A DNA stretch of 64,000 nt from Bettongia penicillata ogilbyi (GCA_023548195.1 JAJHZJ010000421.1:372001-436000), one strand, 5' to 3'; shown: positions 11,241-23,150, counted from the first letter of the stretch. The notes: generated from the sequence alone by a model not told the origin. A program made the numbers and translations.

Positions 11241-12223
11241 ACTTCTCTAGTCCATAGTTGCCTTTCACATAATATAGAGAAATAAATACTTCTATCACTT
11301 CCTGACTTCTGTGCAATGTCTGGCCCACACTTTCACCTAGTTGACTTCAGAGTGGTTAGGAATACAGAAAAATGTCCCCTAAATCTGAGTCCCAAGTAGT
11401 AAACCCCCGGGATCTCTAAAGTGTCCCTTAGTGCTCATATTCCAAGCAGAGTACCACCAATTATTTTTGTCAGAAGGTGTCTTTTTCCCCTGATTCTTTT
11501 GGATGGTCTCCATCATCAAGGTTGAAACAGTGTGAGAACAAACACATGCTTCCTATAGGTGCATTTTTCCTAACGATTAAACAATTAGTGTGAGGTCCAT
11601 TAGCCGAAGAGGCCTGGCAGGAGATAACTTTCAAGTCAATACCTTTAAAATCAGACATAAGGATTTTTCTGGGTTAGTAGGAGGGAATAATGAGAACAGA
11701 GGGATAGATACAGATGGGATCAGAAAAAGCGCCACAGGGAAAGAATTTGAAAGAAGCCAGAGGAAAAGAGTAGATCCATTCCATGCTAGTGAGAAGTTCT
11801 CCTAATATCTCCTTCCCCCCTCTTTCTGCCTTACCCTTTTCAGTTCAGTCACCTTTAGAATATCTATCCACTCCTCAATGTCATACTCCCTTTCTTCCCC
11901 ACTTAGCCCTTAATTTATCGGAATTAAATGATCTGCCAAAGCAGAACAAGCCCCACAGATACAGGCAGACTTTCCCAGTAAGTAGAAAGCCTCCAAAATT
12001 CGTCCCTGAAGGACTTTCATTATTTACAACAGGGTCCAGATGATGTCAGACAGAAATCCCCCGCTTCAGGGAACACATTCAGGGCTTGGGTGTGCTTGAG
12101 GTAGGTAAAAAGAAAGTCATCTAGGAGAGTCCTTTTCTCTTTTCCAGTCCCCATTCCCCATGAGAAATAAAGTGAATTGAAATTGCTGCTAAAGGAGTGG
12201 AATACAACCACTTTCACTAGCTG
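11241..12223. other. Unassigned non-coding sequence
   Basis: No repeat family or exon recognised. The 86-codon open frame at 11783-12043 has no recognisable domain and no splice or promoter support. Confidence 0.45.
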
Positions 12224-12224
12224 G

Positions 12225-12475
12225 TAGATTAGCATAGTGGAAAGAAAGTTTGCCTCAAAGCCAAAAAAATCTGGGTTAAAATACTACCTCTGACATATAT
12301 CAAATCAAATGAATAGCATTTATTAAGCACCTACTCTGTACCAGGCATAAGACTTGTATTGATGGAACAAAGGAGGAAAAAATTTATTAAAAAAGTCTTC
12401 CACAAACTTACATTGTTTATTTGACCCTGAGAAAGACAGAACTTCTCTGAGCTCCAGTCTCTTCACTTATTCTAT
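12225..12475 (+). mobile_element. SINE/MIR copy split by an L2 3' end
   Basis: The left part 'ttagcatagtggaaagaaag', 'tctgggttaaaatactacct' continues after the gap as 'gaccctgagaaagacagaac', 'tctctgagctccagtctctt', the expected next block of the MIR core. The gap is filled by the L2 piece at 12298-12410. Confidence 0.65.
12298..12410 (-). mobile_element. L2 LINE 3' terminus, antisense, nested
   Basis: 'atagcatttattaagcacct' and 'actctgtaccaggcataag' are the antisense L2 terminus. It interrupts the SINE at 12225-12475. Confidence 0.75.
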
Positions 12476-12509
12476 TTCTAGTAATCATGGGAGTTTCCTA
12501 AAAATAGAG

Positions 12510-12615
12510 TGATACATGCATATACATGCATGCATACACACATACATACACAAGTATGTACATGCATGTATACATATGCATGCATTTGCATATACACATA
12601 CATGTGTGATGCATG
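12510..12615. repeat. ATAC/ATGC-rich microsatellite
   Basis: Imperfect CATA, TGCA and ACAC units over about 100 bases. Confidence 0.75.
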
Positions 12616-12694
12616 TATATCATAACAGATGCAATACCTATTGGTGTCTATTTTCCATGGATTCTAGTTCAATTCAATGAGCCTATACCAAAGA

Positions 12695-12845
12695 AGAGGC
12701 ATTTTGTTTTTGCTGGTAGCAGATGGAGCTGCTGTCTAAATCAGGAAGATGTAGGTTCAGATCTTCCTTCAGCTCCTGTAACTTTCTGGTTTTTGGACCT
12801 TGAGAATGTCTTGCAACCTTTAAAAGTCCCTCTCTACTGCCACAC
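12695..12845 (+). mobile_element. MIR-like SINE fragment
   Basis: 'aggaagatgtaggttcagat' and 'tggaccttgagaatgtctt' keep the spacing of the MIR core; weak elsewhere. Confidence 0.45.
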
Positions 12846-13065
12846 CCATGCTTTCAAACCTGAACTGTTGATAATCTACACTGATAGAATTTCGTCCTTG
12901 TAATTCCCTAAACAGTTCCTTGCACCAATATGTTAGATATTATAAGTAGACAATAAGTAGACAAAATCACAAGTGAAGACAAAAAAATTCTAGGTGGTAG
13001 ACATACAAAGATAAAAATTAAGTCCCTTTCCCCTTAAGGAGCTTGTATTAAGCAAGGAAAAGTAG

Positions 13066-13068
<3 letters not shown>

Positions 13069-13134
<66 letters not shown>
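13069..13134. repeat. (GT)33 microsatellite
   Basis: Uninterrupted GT dinucleotides over 66 bases. Confidence 0.98.
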
Positions 13135-13136
<2 letters not shown>

Positions 13137-13239
13137 CTAATTTACTGATTACTGGAGAGTAAGGGAAACCAGAATCACTTTACCAACAATATTGAGCTCA
13201 TTCCTAATGACTCTGTTCTTAGAAATATGAAGTGAATAC

Positions 13240-13325
13240 ACTATATTGTCATAGCACAGATAAGGAAACTGAGGTGGAGAGACATGAAGTGACATGGCCA
13301 CAAATACCTAATTAGGCTAAACAAC
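13240..13325 (-). mobile_element. MIR fragment, antisense
   Basis: 'cagataaggaaactgaggtg' followed by 'gaagtgacatggccacaaat' matches the antisense MIR core. Confidence 0.75.
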
Positions 13326-13735
13326 CTGTGTTTTTTTCTAAAGGTATTCATTGGCGATCCTGTTACACCAGAAGATTGTAAATCACACAATTAACCTAAT
13401 ATGGACCTGGTTAGAGTTCCACTGCTACCCATTTATCATAAAAACCAAACCACAAGGTGATAGAAAGAAGAGTCCAAATATATTCACAATCTCTCTGTTG
13501 CCTAAATTGCTAACATCCTACTCTAATTTGCTTTGCAACTCTCTAATTAACTGGACCAGAGGATTATTTTTAGGAAAGTTTTGATATGCTATACTCAATC
13601 ATCACAAATCTCTATAAAGTTCTTGACTACCCTTGAGAAATAATGTTCTAAAAATGAAAAATAATAATGAAAATAATTAATTATTAACTTCTATGGAGAC
13701 AAGAATGGCATGGCTCACAGCTTTGGTTTTTAATA
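13326..13735. other. Unassigned non-coding sequence
   Basis: Nothing recognised. Confidence 0.5.
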
Positions 13736-13900
13736 CGGCTAATAATAGAGACTATTTATATAGTGCCTATCTCCAAGGACTCTGACTTGTTGAATCATTT
13801 TAATAGCAAGCAAATTAGCCCTCAAAGCATTTGAATGAGAAAATTAGGAAACATATTACAGCTACATGGAGAAGTCAATTTTTAAACTTCTTAACAAAAG
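13736..13900 (-). mobile_element. MIR-like fragment, antisense
   Basis: 'gactatttatatagtgccta' and 'aatgagaaaattaggaaaca' keep the order of antisense MIR (tail, then core). Strongly diverged. Confidence 0.45.
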
Positions 13901-14465
13901 GAACTGTTCATTTCCCAATACAACTCTAACACTTAGCACAATGTCTTTCACAGACTAGATAAAGATCTCAACACAAGTTTGTTAGAGATGCTTGAATCAG
14001 AGGAATGTCCCAGGCCTCCCAACAAATGACTGGCAGGGAACGAACAGGACCCAAATTCCCCAGTTCCTAATTCTCTGTTGTGTGACACAAGAGGACAGAC
14101 TATGTTACGTAAAATCACTTTGGAAAATCTGCAGATGCTTACTTTCTTGGTTGACTTTTTTTCTCTTATCTCTCTTTTTAGTCAGTAAATTATTCCAGAT
14201 CTATATCTAAGGGAAATGAAACAGGCAGAGTCTCCAAGGGGATTATGGATATAAACCATCAGTGTTATACTCGAAGGATGCAGAGAATTCCAGTTGGTTC
14301 TGCTAGTCAAATTCTCAAGCTATCTAGTCTAGTCCCTAAAATGTAGAGGAGATGTAGTTTGAGGGACACAGAGGATAGGCCACCATGACTGGAAGCAATT
14401 GAACTGGGTAACCAAGTGGGGAGGGGCCTGGTTAATGAGTAACAGAAAAGGACAGAGTTTCACCA
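13901..14465. other. Unassigned non-coding sequence
   Basis: Nothing recognised on either strand. Confidence 0.5.
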
Positions 14466-14735
14466 AAGTCATATTGTTAATTCAGTTGTTCAGTTGTTTT
14501 CCTATCATGTCCTACTCTTCATGACTCCACATGGGATTTTCTTGGCACAGGCATTGTAGTGCTTCACCATTTTGTTCTCCAGCTCATTTAGAGATAAGGA
14601 ACCTCAAGCAAAAGGATCAAGTGAGCTGTCCAGGATCACACAGCTAGTCAGTGTTTGACTGAATTAACAAAAGATGAATCTTTCTGACTCCATGCCTGGT
14701 ATTCTATCCATTGTACCAACTAGCTCCCCCGTACT
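14466..14735 (-). mobile_element. Marsupial tRNA-type SINE, antisense
   Basis: Antisense tail 'ttcagttgttcagttgtttt', 'gattttcttggcacaggca', 'ttctccagctcatttagaga', then core 'gatcacacagctagtcagtg', 'tctatccattgtaccaacta', 'gctcccc'. Essentially full length. Confidence 0.88.
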
Positions 14736-15465
14736 TGTTAATGCCTTGATTCAAAACCCCAACTCCCTCACCTACACTAATTACAACTCCACTGAAAAGC
14801 AAAGAAACATAATCAGTAAAGGCAACGCTAACACCACACAGAATTTAGGCTAGGTTGACAGGGTCATGACAGCTAGGCATAGGACTTTTATATATTGACA
14901 AACTGGGAAAGGACTTTGAAGTCTATATCAAATGCATCAATAAACATTGGATACCTTTGGAAATAGAGTAATCATGAGTATACTAGACAAGGATAGGGAC
15001 GCATAGGGTGGCTAGGGTCCCTTTAGTTATTTCAGGAATACATCAAGTTTTCTGGCTAATTCTTTCTAACTTCCCTTCTCTCCTCTGTGTAAAGGAACAT
15101 GGTCTGGTTCCCCTGTATTATGGGCAGGAAAGCATCATATGATACTCACTCTGACTTGGGTGACATTGACATATCTATTCCCAGTTGTATATAGAGCCCT
15201 GAAAGGGTTCTACATACTGAACTGTATTTTCAGTATACTGAATTGTCTATTCTTTGCTATCTTAACTTTCACCTAACAATATATACACATATGTATACAT
15301 ATGTTCATAATATATACATGTGTGTGAATGCATATACATGTTAACATATATATAAGCATGCATATTATATAAATCTTAGGATATAGCTAGATTTCTAATA
15401 TAAACATTCCATGTGGACTTAGAACTATTATATTAGCCTCTTTCTGCTGATTTTTTTTAAAATTC
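14736..15465. other. Unassigned non-coding sequence with a TA/CA-rich patch
   Basis: Only a degenerate ATAC/ATGT tract at about 15282-15365 is noticeable. Confidence 0.5.
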
Positions 15466-15570
15466 CGTTCAGTTCAGCAAACATTAAATTCCTACTATGC
15501 ACAATATGCTTTGCTAGCTATTTTAGGCATATAGACGGACAATGAGACAACCCCATGCTCTCCTCCTGGG
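15466..15570 (-). mobile_element. L2 LINE 3' terminus, antisense
   Basis: 'ttcagcaaacattaaattcc' and 'tactatgcacaatatgcttt' followed by 'acaaccccatgctctcctcc' are a diverged antisense L2 end. Confidence 0.6.
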
Positions 15571-15639
15571 TCATTTCAGAGTCATTGATCTCACACTGTA
15601 CCAAGTTTCAACTAGTATGAAAGGGGAACACATAAAGCT

Positions 15640-15772
15640 TTTCTTCTCTTTATCTGCTCAAGAAAGTTTTAACACTGCTAAAAAAATTCAGTGTTTGCCT
15701 ATTGCTCCTTGTATCAAATATAAGCTTTTGAGTTTGGAGTTTAAAGATCTTCACAAATGGCCCTAACTGCCA
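15640..15772 (+). mobile_element. L2 LINE fragment, end of ORF2, sense
   Basis: 'agtgtttgcctattgctcct' and 'tatcaaatataagcttttga' match the L2 3' coding end (QWLPIxxRIKYKLLxLxFKxLH pattern). Its translation keeps PIAPCIKYKLLSLEFKDLHK. Confidence 0.75.
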
Positions 15773-15865
15773 TTTGGAAAAAGAGCCAGGAGAGGAATGG
15801 GAAGGGAATTCAAGTATTTTATGCAGTATGATTTTCTTTTTATGTAAAATATTTCTCCATAAATG

Positions 15866-15890
15866 TCATCATCATCATCATCATCATCTC
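15866..15890. repeat. (ATC)n microsatellite
   Basis: Run of ATC units, followed by AAT/CAA-type triplets to about 15930. Confidence 0.85.
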
Positions 15891-15924
15891 AATGACAATA
15901 ACAGCAGCAATAATAGTAATCACA

Positions 15925-16138
15925 ATAGTCATTATTTATATTGGGCTTTAAGGTTTTACAACATTTGATCCTTGTAACAGCCCTATTACTCTCATTTTCT
16001 AGATAAGAAAGAGGAAGCACAGGAAGGCTATTTGACTTTTCCAGGATCACACAGCTAGTAACTCTCTAAGGCAAAATTGGAACTCAAGTCTTCCAGACTC
16101 CAAGTCCCGCACTTTATCCATTAACCACCTACCTGCCT
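15925..16138 (-). mobile_element. MIR, antisense, nearly full length
   Basis: 'gggctttaaggttttacaac', 'attttctagataagaaagag', 'gatcacacagctagtaactc' and 'ccgcactttatccattaacc' give the complete antisense MIR order. Confidence 0.82.
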
Positions 16139-16334
16139 ACTTACCTATATCCTACAATAACGACTTGATATGCTTCACTATATGAAGAAAAATCAGTGAT
16201 GTCAATGGTGTGGGCACTCACATGCAGATAACAACTTTTCATAACTTACTACCCAGATTTATGAGTTCTTAAGACAAAAAATAACAAGAAAGAATACTTA
16301 TGAAAAATCTTTTTTTTTCAAATGTGGCTAGGGG
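16139..16334. other. Unassigned spacer
   Basis: Nothing recognised. Confidence 0.5.
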
Positions 16335-16605
16335 CAAGGTATAATGCCCAAGACCAATTGAGTTAGCATCAGATGACTTGGGTTCAAATCCCAACTCTGA
16401 TCATTCAGTACCTTTGTGGTGTCAGAGAAGTCATTTAACTTCTCATAACCTATTTGTTCATCTGTAAAATGAAGGGATTAGATTAGAGAAGACCTGCTAG
16501 GTGAGAATAAATTGACCCTCAATTTCCTCTTCTACTGAAGGTGAGAATTGGGCTAGATAATCTCTAAGGTCCACTACACTTCTAAATCTATGATATTGTG
16601 ACCAC
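16335..16605 (+). mobile_element. MIR, sense, with a partly repeated 3' half
   Basis: 'tgacttgggttcaaatccc', 'aacttctcataacctatttg', 'tctgtaaaatgaagggatta', then a second tail-like block 'caatttcctcttctact', 'ttgggctagataatctcta' and 'aggtccactacacttctaa'. Confidence 0.75.
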
Positions 16606-18565
16606 TAGATTAGGTAGGCTGGTTATTACGTGACAATCTATCACTGACTCCCTACTTGAAAACCATCTAGCTCAATACGATCTGTTAAAATTTGTGCTCA
16701 TTTGTCATAGCCTCGGAGAAAATGCGGTCATAAGGAGGTCACATTGAAGTTTCAGAGGATTGTAGTGCAGGTAATACAATTGCGCATTTTAAAGTCCACC
16801 AGATAATTCCCTATTATATGAGCAAAAATACTCATAATTTATTCAAATACCTAATATTGAGAAAAAAACTTATTATTTAGGGTCTCATTGACATAGAATC
16901 TCTACTTCTCATTTGATTCTACATTTAGCCATGGTGGCCAATTTCTCAGCGTACATGTGTTTGTGTTTCTAATAAGATGAAAAATCTTTAATGAAGAAAA
17001 GATAGCTTCTAGTACTTTGCTTAAAATACATACACACATTCATTTTATCACACCCATCAAATTAGATGAATGGGCAAGAATATCAAAATGACTCCATTCC
17101 TTTTAGCTGTCCTACATGGACTTGGCAATGTCTTTCTCAATTTTACCATTTGTTTTTGAGGCTCCTCCACAGAAACATATATTGCATATCAGTTAATATA
17201 AAATGCAGGATGACAGTTTCCCACATTTCCTCACTGTTATCTCTCTTTTCTATGCCAGCCAAGGTGAGTCTTTCCTCATACATCATTGTGCTTCACAAAT
17301 CTGGGGTAGGATGGATTGTCTCTATTTCAAGTGTTTTCTGTTGTCCAGTGATCACAAATTTAACAATTAATTGGTGAGATAATATCTGCTTAAGTGAAGT
17401 TTTCAGGATTTCTGTTCTGGTATGCTATCCCAGGAGTATAAAAAGCATGTCATATTGTACAGATATCTTTGTAATTATTTCGATTTGCTATAGTACAATC
17501 TTTACAGCATGTAGCAATTACTGGGCATGACCACAAAATAATGTTCTCTCTTCCCACAGTTCCTCCAGCATAAATCAGAGGAGAAAGCCTAGAGTTATCA
17601 TAACTTAGTGCATAAATTAAATAAATCCTTGTATCAAATTTCCATAAAATTATACGGTACAACTCAGCATTTTGGAAAAAGCTACTTTTTCCAAGCAAGG
17701 TCAATCTCCAGTGAATTTTCTCTTTTTTAGCATATAACCTGTTTATTATAAAATGGCAACAAATATACCACTCAGCAAGACAATTTACATTTTTAGTCCA
17801 AAGTGAAACTATTTCAAAGATTGTTCAAATTATGAATACTGTTTGTTTTCCTAATTAAACATTCTGAGTGGCATATGGAAATGTGGCTAAATCACAAGGA
17901 AAAAGACAATTGCTAAACACCCATGTAACAATTGAACCACTCTCTACAGCAGCCTAAGTCCTTATTCTTATTGCTTATATTATTTAAACCAAATCTTGGG
18001 GAAAACTCTATATATAGGTCTAAGAAAGATAATTATGCATATCAGCAATAAGAACCTGAAAAAGACAGACTGATCTGGTTCTGATAGACAAGTATAATTC
18101 CCTCCCCTGTGACTTAGAGATCTGACTTGCCTATGTCTGTAGAATAAAGTCGTTCAGAGAATTTTGAAATAGGAAACACATTTCTCTCCTCAGCTTAGTG
18201 AATCCTTAATCTATAAACTCTTGCTGAATTAGAAGCATAAATGCCTGCCTACTCGAAGGTGGGCTACAATCACCCCCTTGTTCTTTTCTTTGAAAGTAGA
18301 GTAAAATGTAGGTAAAGTCTGAAAAGCTAGATGTGGTGGATAAGGATGTGGGGTGAGAGGGAGATGGGAGATGTGTTCTTCAAGCTGAGAAAATATTTTT
18401 TCTCAGTGAGAAAAGGGAAAAGGAGAAATATGGAGTTATATCTTCTAACCCCAAACTATTTATAAATTCTGACCTTTTTGGGCTAGACTTATGAGGATAA
18501 ATCAATTCCAGTTTTATCAATGAAAACTCGAATTTTGACAGACATGGATCAGATTCTTGAGAGGT
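16606..18565. other. Unassigned, repeat-poor non-coding sequence
   Basis: About 2 kb with no family recognised. The open frame at 17066-17377 (103 codons) has no domain and no splice signals in a convincing arrangement. Confidence 0.45.
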
Positions 18566-18765
18566 AGATGTGTGAGAAAAAGAACACTGTTCTAGGAGTC
18601 AAGAGATCTGACTTATAGTCTTCAGTTTTCCACTAACTAGCAGTGTGACCCTGGGGAGGTCATTTATCTCCTCCACTCCTGAACTCAGTTGCCTCATCTT
18701 TCATAGGAAAGGTTGGACTGGGTTATTTCTAGGGTACCATTCAGCTCTAAAATTCCATTGGTTGA
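18566..18765 (+). mobile_element. MIR, sense
   Basis: 'gttctaggagtcaagagatc', 'actagcagtgtgaccctggg', 'cagttgcctcatctttcat' and 'accattcagctctaaaatt' cover most of the family. Confidence 0.82.
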
Positions 18766-19427
18766 ATTTTACTAGTCCCAATTAAATTCCATGCATTTCT
18801 CCTATTTGCAAATATAAATGTGTCTAAAGTAGTTTCATGAATGAATGATACTCCTGAGGATATGGGATAAGATGAATAAAGGACAATTCTGGAAAAGGAT
18901 TAATCATAGATGACTGAAGAAAAGTTTTAGAATTTTTGCTAAATATTGTTGCAGAATTTGTAGCTTAAAGTATTTGGTAAAAAGAGAGCATTTTCCCTCC
19001 TCATCAATACACTGATCTTACTTTGTAGAGCATTAATATAACTTCCTCAATTTAAAAGTACAATTAAAGTAGCACCTAGTAGATAATGAGAGGTTTGTGT
19101 CACAAGAGGAGAGAGCAAGGAAGAAGGAAGTAACTCTTGAACAGAAAAACAACTGGAGGGAGACATTTTATTTCAAGGATTTAATGTGACCTTTTCTGTC
19201 CATGGCAAAAAACAAAACAAAACAAAAAAACCTTATGGAGGACATGTAAGGAAAAAGTAGTAGAAGGTCATTAAACAGAGGAACTTTGCAATGCTTTCAA
19301 CCCAGTGAGTCAGTAAAACTGTTGCATCTTCTCTGGAGGATAAAAAAATGAAAAATGAAAGAGATTAGTTGTATATTTCATATGACAATGCCAAGGTCCT
19401 GAATACTCCCCTGAATTCCAAATGTCA
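18766..19427. other. Unassigned non-coding sequence
   Basis: Nothing recognised. Confidence 0.5.
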
Positions 19428-19685
19428 TTTTTTTTAGTTGTTTTAGTCATATCCAGCTCTTCATGATTCCATGTTTTGAGGTTTTCATGGCAAAGATACA
19501 AAAGTGGTTTGCCATTTCTTTCTCTAATTTATTGTAAAGATGAGAAAATGAGCCAAAAAAGGGTTAATCAACTTGCCCAGGGACACAAGATGAGTAAGTG
19601 CCTGAGGCCAGATTTGAATTCATGAAGTGACATGTTTCTGATTTCAAGCCCCAGTGCTCTATCTACTGTACCACATAGCTGCTCA
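19428..19685 (-). mobile_element. Marsupial tRNA-type SINE, antisense, full length
   Basis: T-run, 'agttgttttagtcatatcc', 'gaggttttcatggcaaagat', 'acttgcccagggacacaaga', 'ctctatctactgtaccacat', 'agctgctc'. Sits just left of the L1 beginning at about 19760. Confidence 0.9.
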
Positions 19686-19759
19686 AATGTTTCCTATTTT
19701 AAATTAATTATAAAATGCATCATTATAAGCAGATGCTTGAACTTCATTAAAAAATGTAG

Positions 19760-20868
19760 ACATTAGTAGTATTAGATCTCAATTTGTATTATAAAATGAT
19801 AATCATAAAAATATTCTGGTATTGGCTAAGAAAAATAGTAGTGTATCAGTTATAATTTATAACACAGTAATAAAAGGTCATGGTAATCTAGTATTTGACA
19901 AACTCAAAGAACCAAGATTTTAGGACAAGAAATCACTATTTGAAAAAGTTTCTAAGAAAACTGGAAATTAATTTGGCAGAAAATAGATATAGACCAACAT
20001 TTCATGTCATATATCAAAATAGGGTCAAAATAGGTGCCTGATTTCGACATAACGGGTAATATTTATGATATTAGAAGAGAATGGAATATTTTACCTGTCA
20101 GATTTACTGATAAAGGAAGTATTTATGACCAAAAAAGGAATAGAGAGCATTATGACAAAGGATAATTTTTATAATATCAAATGAAAAAGGTTTGCACACA
20201 CATGTACATGCATGTATGAACAATTCATCCAAGATTAAAAGGAAAGCAGAAACTGGGAATGGGGCATTTACACAAAGTTTATTTGATTAAGGTCTCATTT
20301 CTCAAATATATAGGGACAAATATATTGGTCAAATTTATAAGAATATGAGTCATCACCCAATTGTTAAATGGTCAAAAGATATGAATGAATAATCTTTACA
20401 AGAAATCAAAATTATATATAGTCATGTGAAAAAATGCTCTAAATTACTCTTGATGTTGTATTTTAAATTACTCTTGATGTTGTATTTATCTATAAATACA
20501 AATTAAAAGAACTCTGAGATACCACCTCACACTTATCATATTGGCTAACATGACACAAATAGGGGATTGAACAAGGAACTGAACAAGGTTGTGGTATATA
20601 ATTATGATGGAATACTATTGTGTTATAAGAAATGACCAGAAGGATGTTTTCAAGAAAACCTGGAAAGACCTACATGAAACTGATGCAAGGTGAAAGTAGT
20701 AAAATCAGAATACTGTACGTAGTAACAACAATATTGTATGATGATCATCTGTGAAAGACAGTTCTCAGTAATGTAATGATCCAAAACAATCCTAAATAAT
20801 TCATGATCAAAAATACTATCTAATTCAAGAGAACAGACTGATGATGTCACTTGTATCACTAAGCACCC
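19760..20868 (+). mobile_element. L1 LINE, sense, end of ORF2 and 3' UTR, with internal deletion
   Basis: Matches L1 in order: 'tattctggtattggctaaga', 'gacaagaaatcactatttga', 'ataccacctcacacttatca', 'tgatggaatactattgtgtt' and 'ataagaaatgaccagaagga'. A block of roughly 200-300 bases expected between 'ctaacatgacacaaatag' (about 20565) and 'aaggttgtggtatataatta' (about 20587) is missing. The 3' UTR is broken at about 20868 and seems to resume at 21430. ORF2 is dead. Confidence 0.8.
20441..20488. repeat. 24-base tandem duplication within the L1
   Basis: The 24-base unit beginning 'aaattactcttgatgttgta' occurs twice back to back (20441-20464 and 20465-20488), differing only at the last base. Confidence 0.95.
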
Positions 20869-21429
20869 CAACATACACAGCAGGGCCTGTTATCAGTTTC
20901 TTTGATCTGTTTTTTCTAAAAGGAAAAGCAACTTTTGAGGGATTAACAATCACTTTAATCAAGCATATGTATCATTCATTTAGTTCAGGGGAAAAAGCCA
21001 GCACCCTGAACTTCAGAGAAAATACAGAGAAATCTAAATCAACAGACAGTACTTCCAAACTGTCTGACAGTAAGTAATACATACATCATAAATCAATAGA
21101 AAGATACAACTGCCTGACCCTACATACATAGTTACCAGAGAGGGAAGCAATAATATCTGAGTTTTCAAAGGTGGGGTAGGGAGGGGCTGCTTAGTGGCTG
21201 CTCAGAGTTTCATCTGGCACACAAACCTTCTTCCAAAAACTAAGCCTCAAAGTAAAACTCGTATTTAGAGCCAAGGGGCATCACAACCCTTGAGAAGTAG
21301 TGCCTCATTAACAACAGGTGTGAGTCTTCCTACAAATCTTCCCAGGCCTATTAATGGACCTTAAATTACATTATCCTTTAATCATATTATTCAAACAGAG
21401 GTACTAAATTAACTAAAAAAGGTGTTATA
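20869..21429. mobile_element. Unidentified insert inside the L1 3' UTR, possibly a solo LTR
   Basis: About 560 bases of non-L1 sequence separate two parts of one L1 3' UTR. It could begin TGTTATCAG (about 20887) and end near TATTGAACA (about 21438), a TG...CA arrangement typical of retroviral LTRs. I found no matching target duplication beside those ends, so the exact boundaries and class are uncertain. Confidence 0.4.
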
Positions 21430-21690
21430 GTATTGAACACAGATGGAAAATACGCTCTTTTATAACTTTAGTATTTTTTTGCCCTGTATTTTCTTTTGCA
21501 AAATGGCTAATATGGAAATGTTTTTCATGACTGCATATGTATAAAATGTATCAAATTACTTGTTTTTTTCAAAGTGAGCCTGGGGAAGGAATAAGAGAGG
21601 AAGAGAATTGTGAAATCAAAAATTTTTGAAAATGAATATTATTTTTACATGTAATTGAGAAAAAACAAAATTAATATTAAATGGAAAACT
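21430..21690 (+). mobile_element. L1 LINE 3' UTR, resumed
   Basis: 'ttgcaaaatggctaatatgg', 'gactgcatatgtataaaatg', then 'gaataagagaggaagag' and an A/T-rich end (about 21640-21690). This is the distal L1 3' UTR that should follow the part ending near 20868. Confidence 0.65.
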
Positions 21691-21794
21691 GTAGACATTA
21701 AATATGAGATAAAACTCTTTAAATGCATGGTGTGCTTTTTCTTAAGCATATTGGGAAATACAGATTAAAATTTTAATTTTCCATGGCATTTTGG

Positions 21795-22075
21795 GTAGAG
21801 ATAGTTTTGGAAGAGGAAATAACCTTAGAGGTTAACTAGTCATTGTAGGATCACAATCATATAATTGCAAAAGATTTTAAAAATTGCATCTTTTCCCTTG
21901 TTTTAAAAGGAGGAAACATAGGTCTACTTATGTGAAGTGACTACCCTTAGATGTTTCATATAAGAGATGAGGAAACTAATACATAACCCAACTAGGATAA
22001 AAGACATGATAGTGGTAAAACTAAGAGTAGACCCCAGGTCTCCTGAATTCTTGTCCAATGATCTTAGGGTAAGCT
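21795..22075 (-). mobile_element. MIR-like fragment, antisense
   Basis: 'gataaccttagaggttaact'-type start (21820), 'aaggaggaaacataggtcta', 'agatgaggaaactaatacat' and 'gaccccaggtctcctgaatt' are antisense MIR blocks, partly repeated. Confidence 0.6.
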
Positions 22076-22144
22076 TAGACCTAGACTTAGCCTAGTTTCA
22101 TTAGTATGACTCTGCCATCGTGATATGAGAACATTTGACAATAT

Positions 22145-22372
22145 CATAATGACTGAGCAATACATAGTTCTGTAAAATTTGTGAACTATTTATGGATATG
22201 ACCTCATTTATACCTCAGAATGACCCAGTAGAGTCTACAGGTATTACTATTCCCATCTTGCAGATGAGAAAATAGAGACTGAGACTTACCTGTGGTCACA
22301 TGGATCTTGGATAACACTTGAACCCAGGCTTCCTTGACTCCACATTCAGCACTCTATTCAATCAGTCACAAT
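22145..22372 (-). mobile_element. MIR, antisense, nearly full length
   Basis: 'ttgtgaactatttatggata', 'cttgcagatgagaaaataga', 'cttgaacccaggcttccttg' and 'agcactctattcaatcagt'. Confidence 0.8.
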
Positions 22373-23148
22373 GGAAATCTTGAAGGTTTTGGTAAAAGTT
22401 TTAACTGAATACAAACAGATTTTAGAAATTAGGTGAGAAGAACTCATACCTATCTTTCAACACATTCATTTTAAAGTTCATAGTTATAACACTATAATCT
22501 CTCTTCATAACTTAGTCATTCATGAGATTCTCAAATTCGCTGATATCCCTGAGGCTTGAATGGGGGTATACTGCTAAAGTATTACTGGCCCATCTCTGTC
22601 TATCTTTAATCTATGTTGTCTATATGTAGAAAAGTTCGTGCATTACTAATTACATCTCATCTCACAGAATATTCTCATGGAATTTTCAGCACAAGTGGAT
22701 GCAATGTCATAATGTCAGAAAAAATCATAATAGTATTTATTATAAGGTATATCCTGTCTCTGGTTTGGGGGTGCAAAAACAGAAGAAGTAATTTAAATAG
22801 TACACTATCCCACCTAAGTTCTGCATTTACCATCAAAATTCTATACATAATTTTACACTTCAGGACAGCAGAGAAATAAATGTATATGTGAGGAGGTCTT
22901 GAGAAACAATCTAAACACTCAAAAATCAGGAATTGGTTTATTAATCACAGGCATTTAAACATATGTGACAATCTCAACCTATAGTCCTGCAACAACAAAG
23001 ATGGCTTAGGTATTCAGAGCTATACATCTACTGAGAGCCTCGATTTCCTGAGTGTATGAACTTACAATCTGATTGTTGCTGCTAGGCAATTTCACAAGCA
23101 TTGAGTGAGAGGGAAATGTTTAAGGCATCCATCAGTAGACATCTCCCC

Positions 23149-23150
<2 letters not shown>
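22373..23150. other. Unassigned non-coding sequence
   Basis: Nothing recognised. Confidence 0.5.

Noticed and set aside
17066..17377. 103-codon plus-strand frame in unassigned sequence
   Set aside because: Length is expected by chance in 64 kb; no domain, no credible splice signals or CpG promoter.
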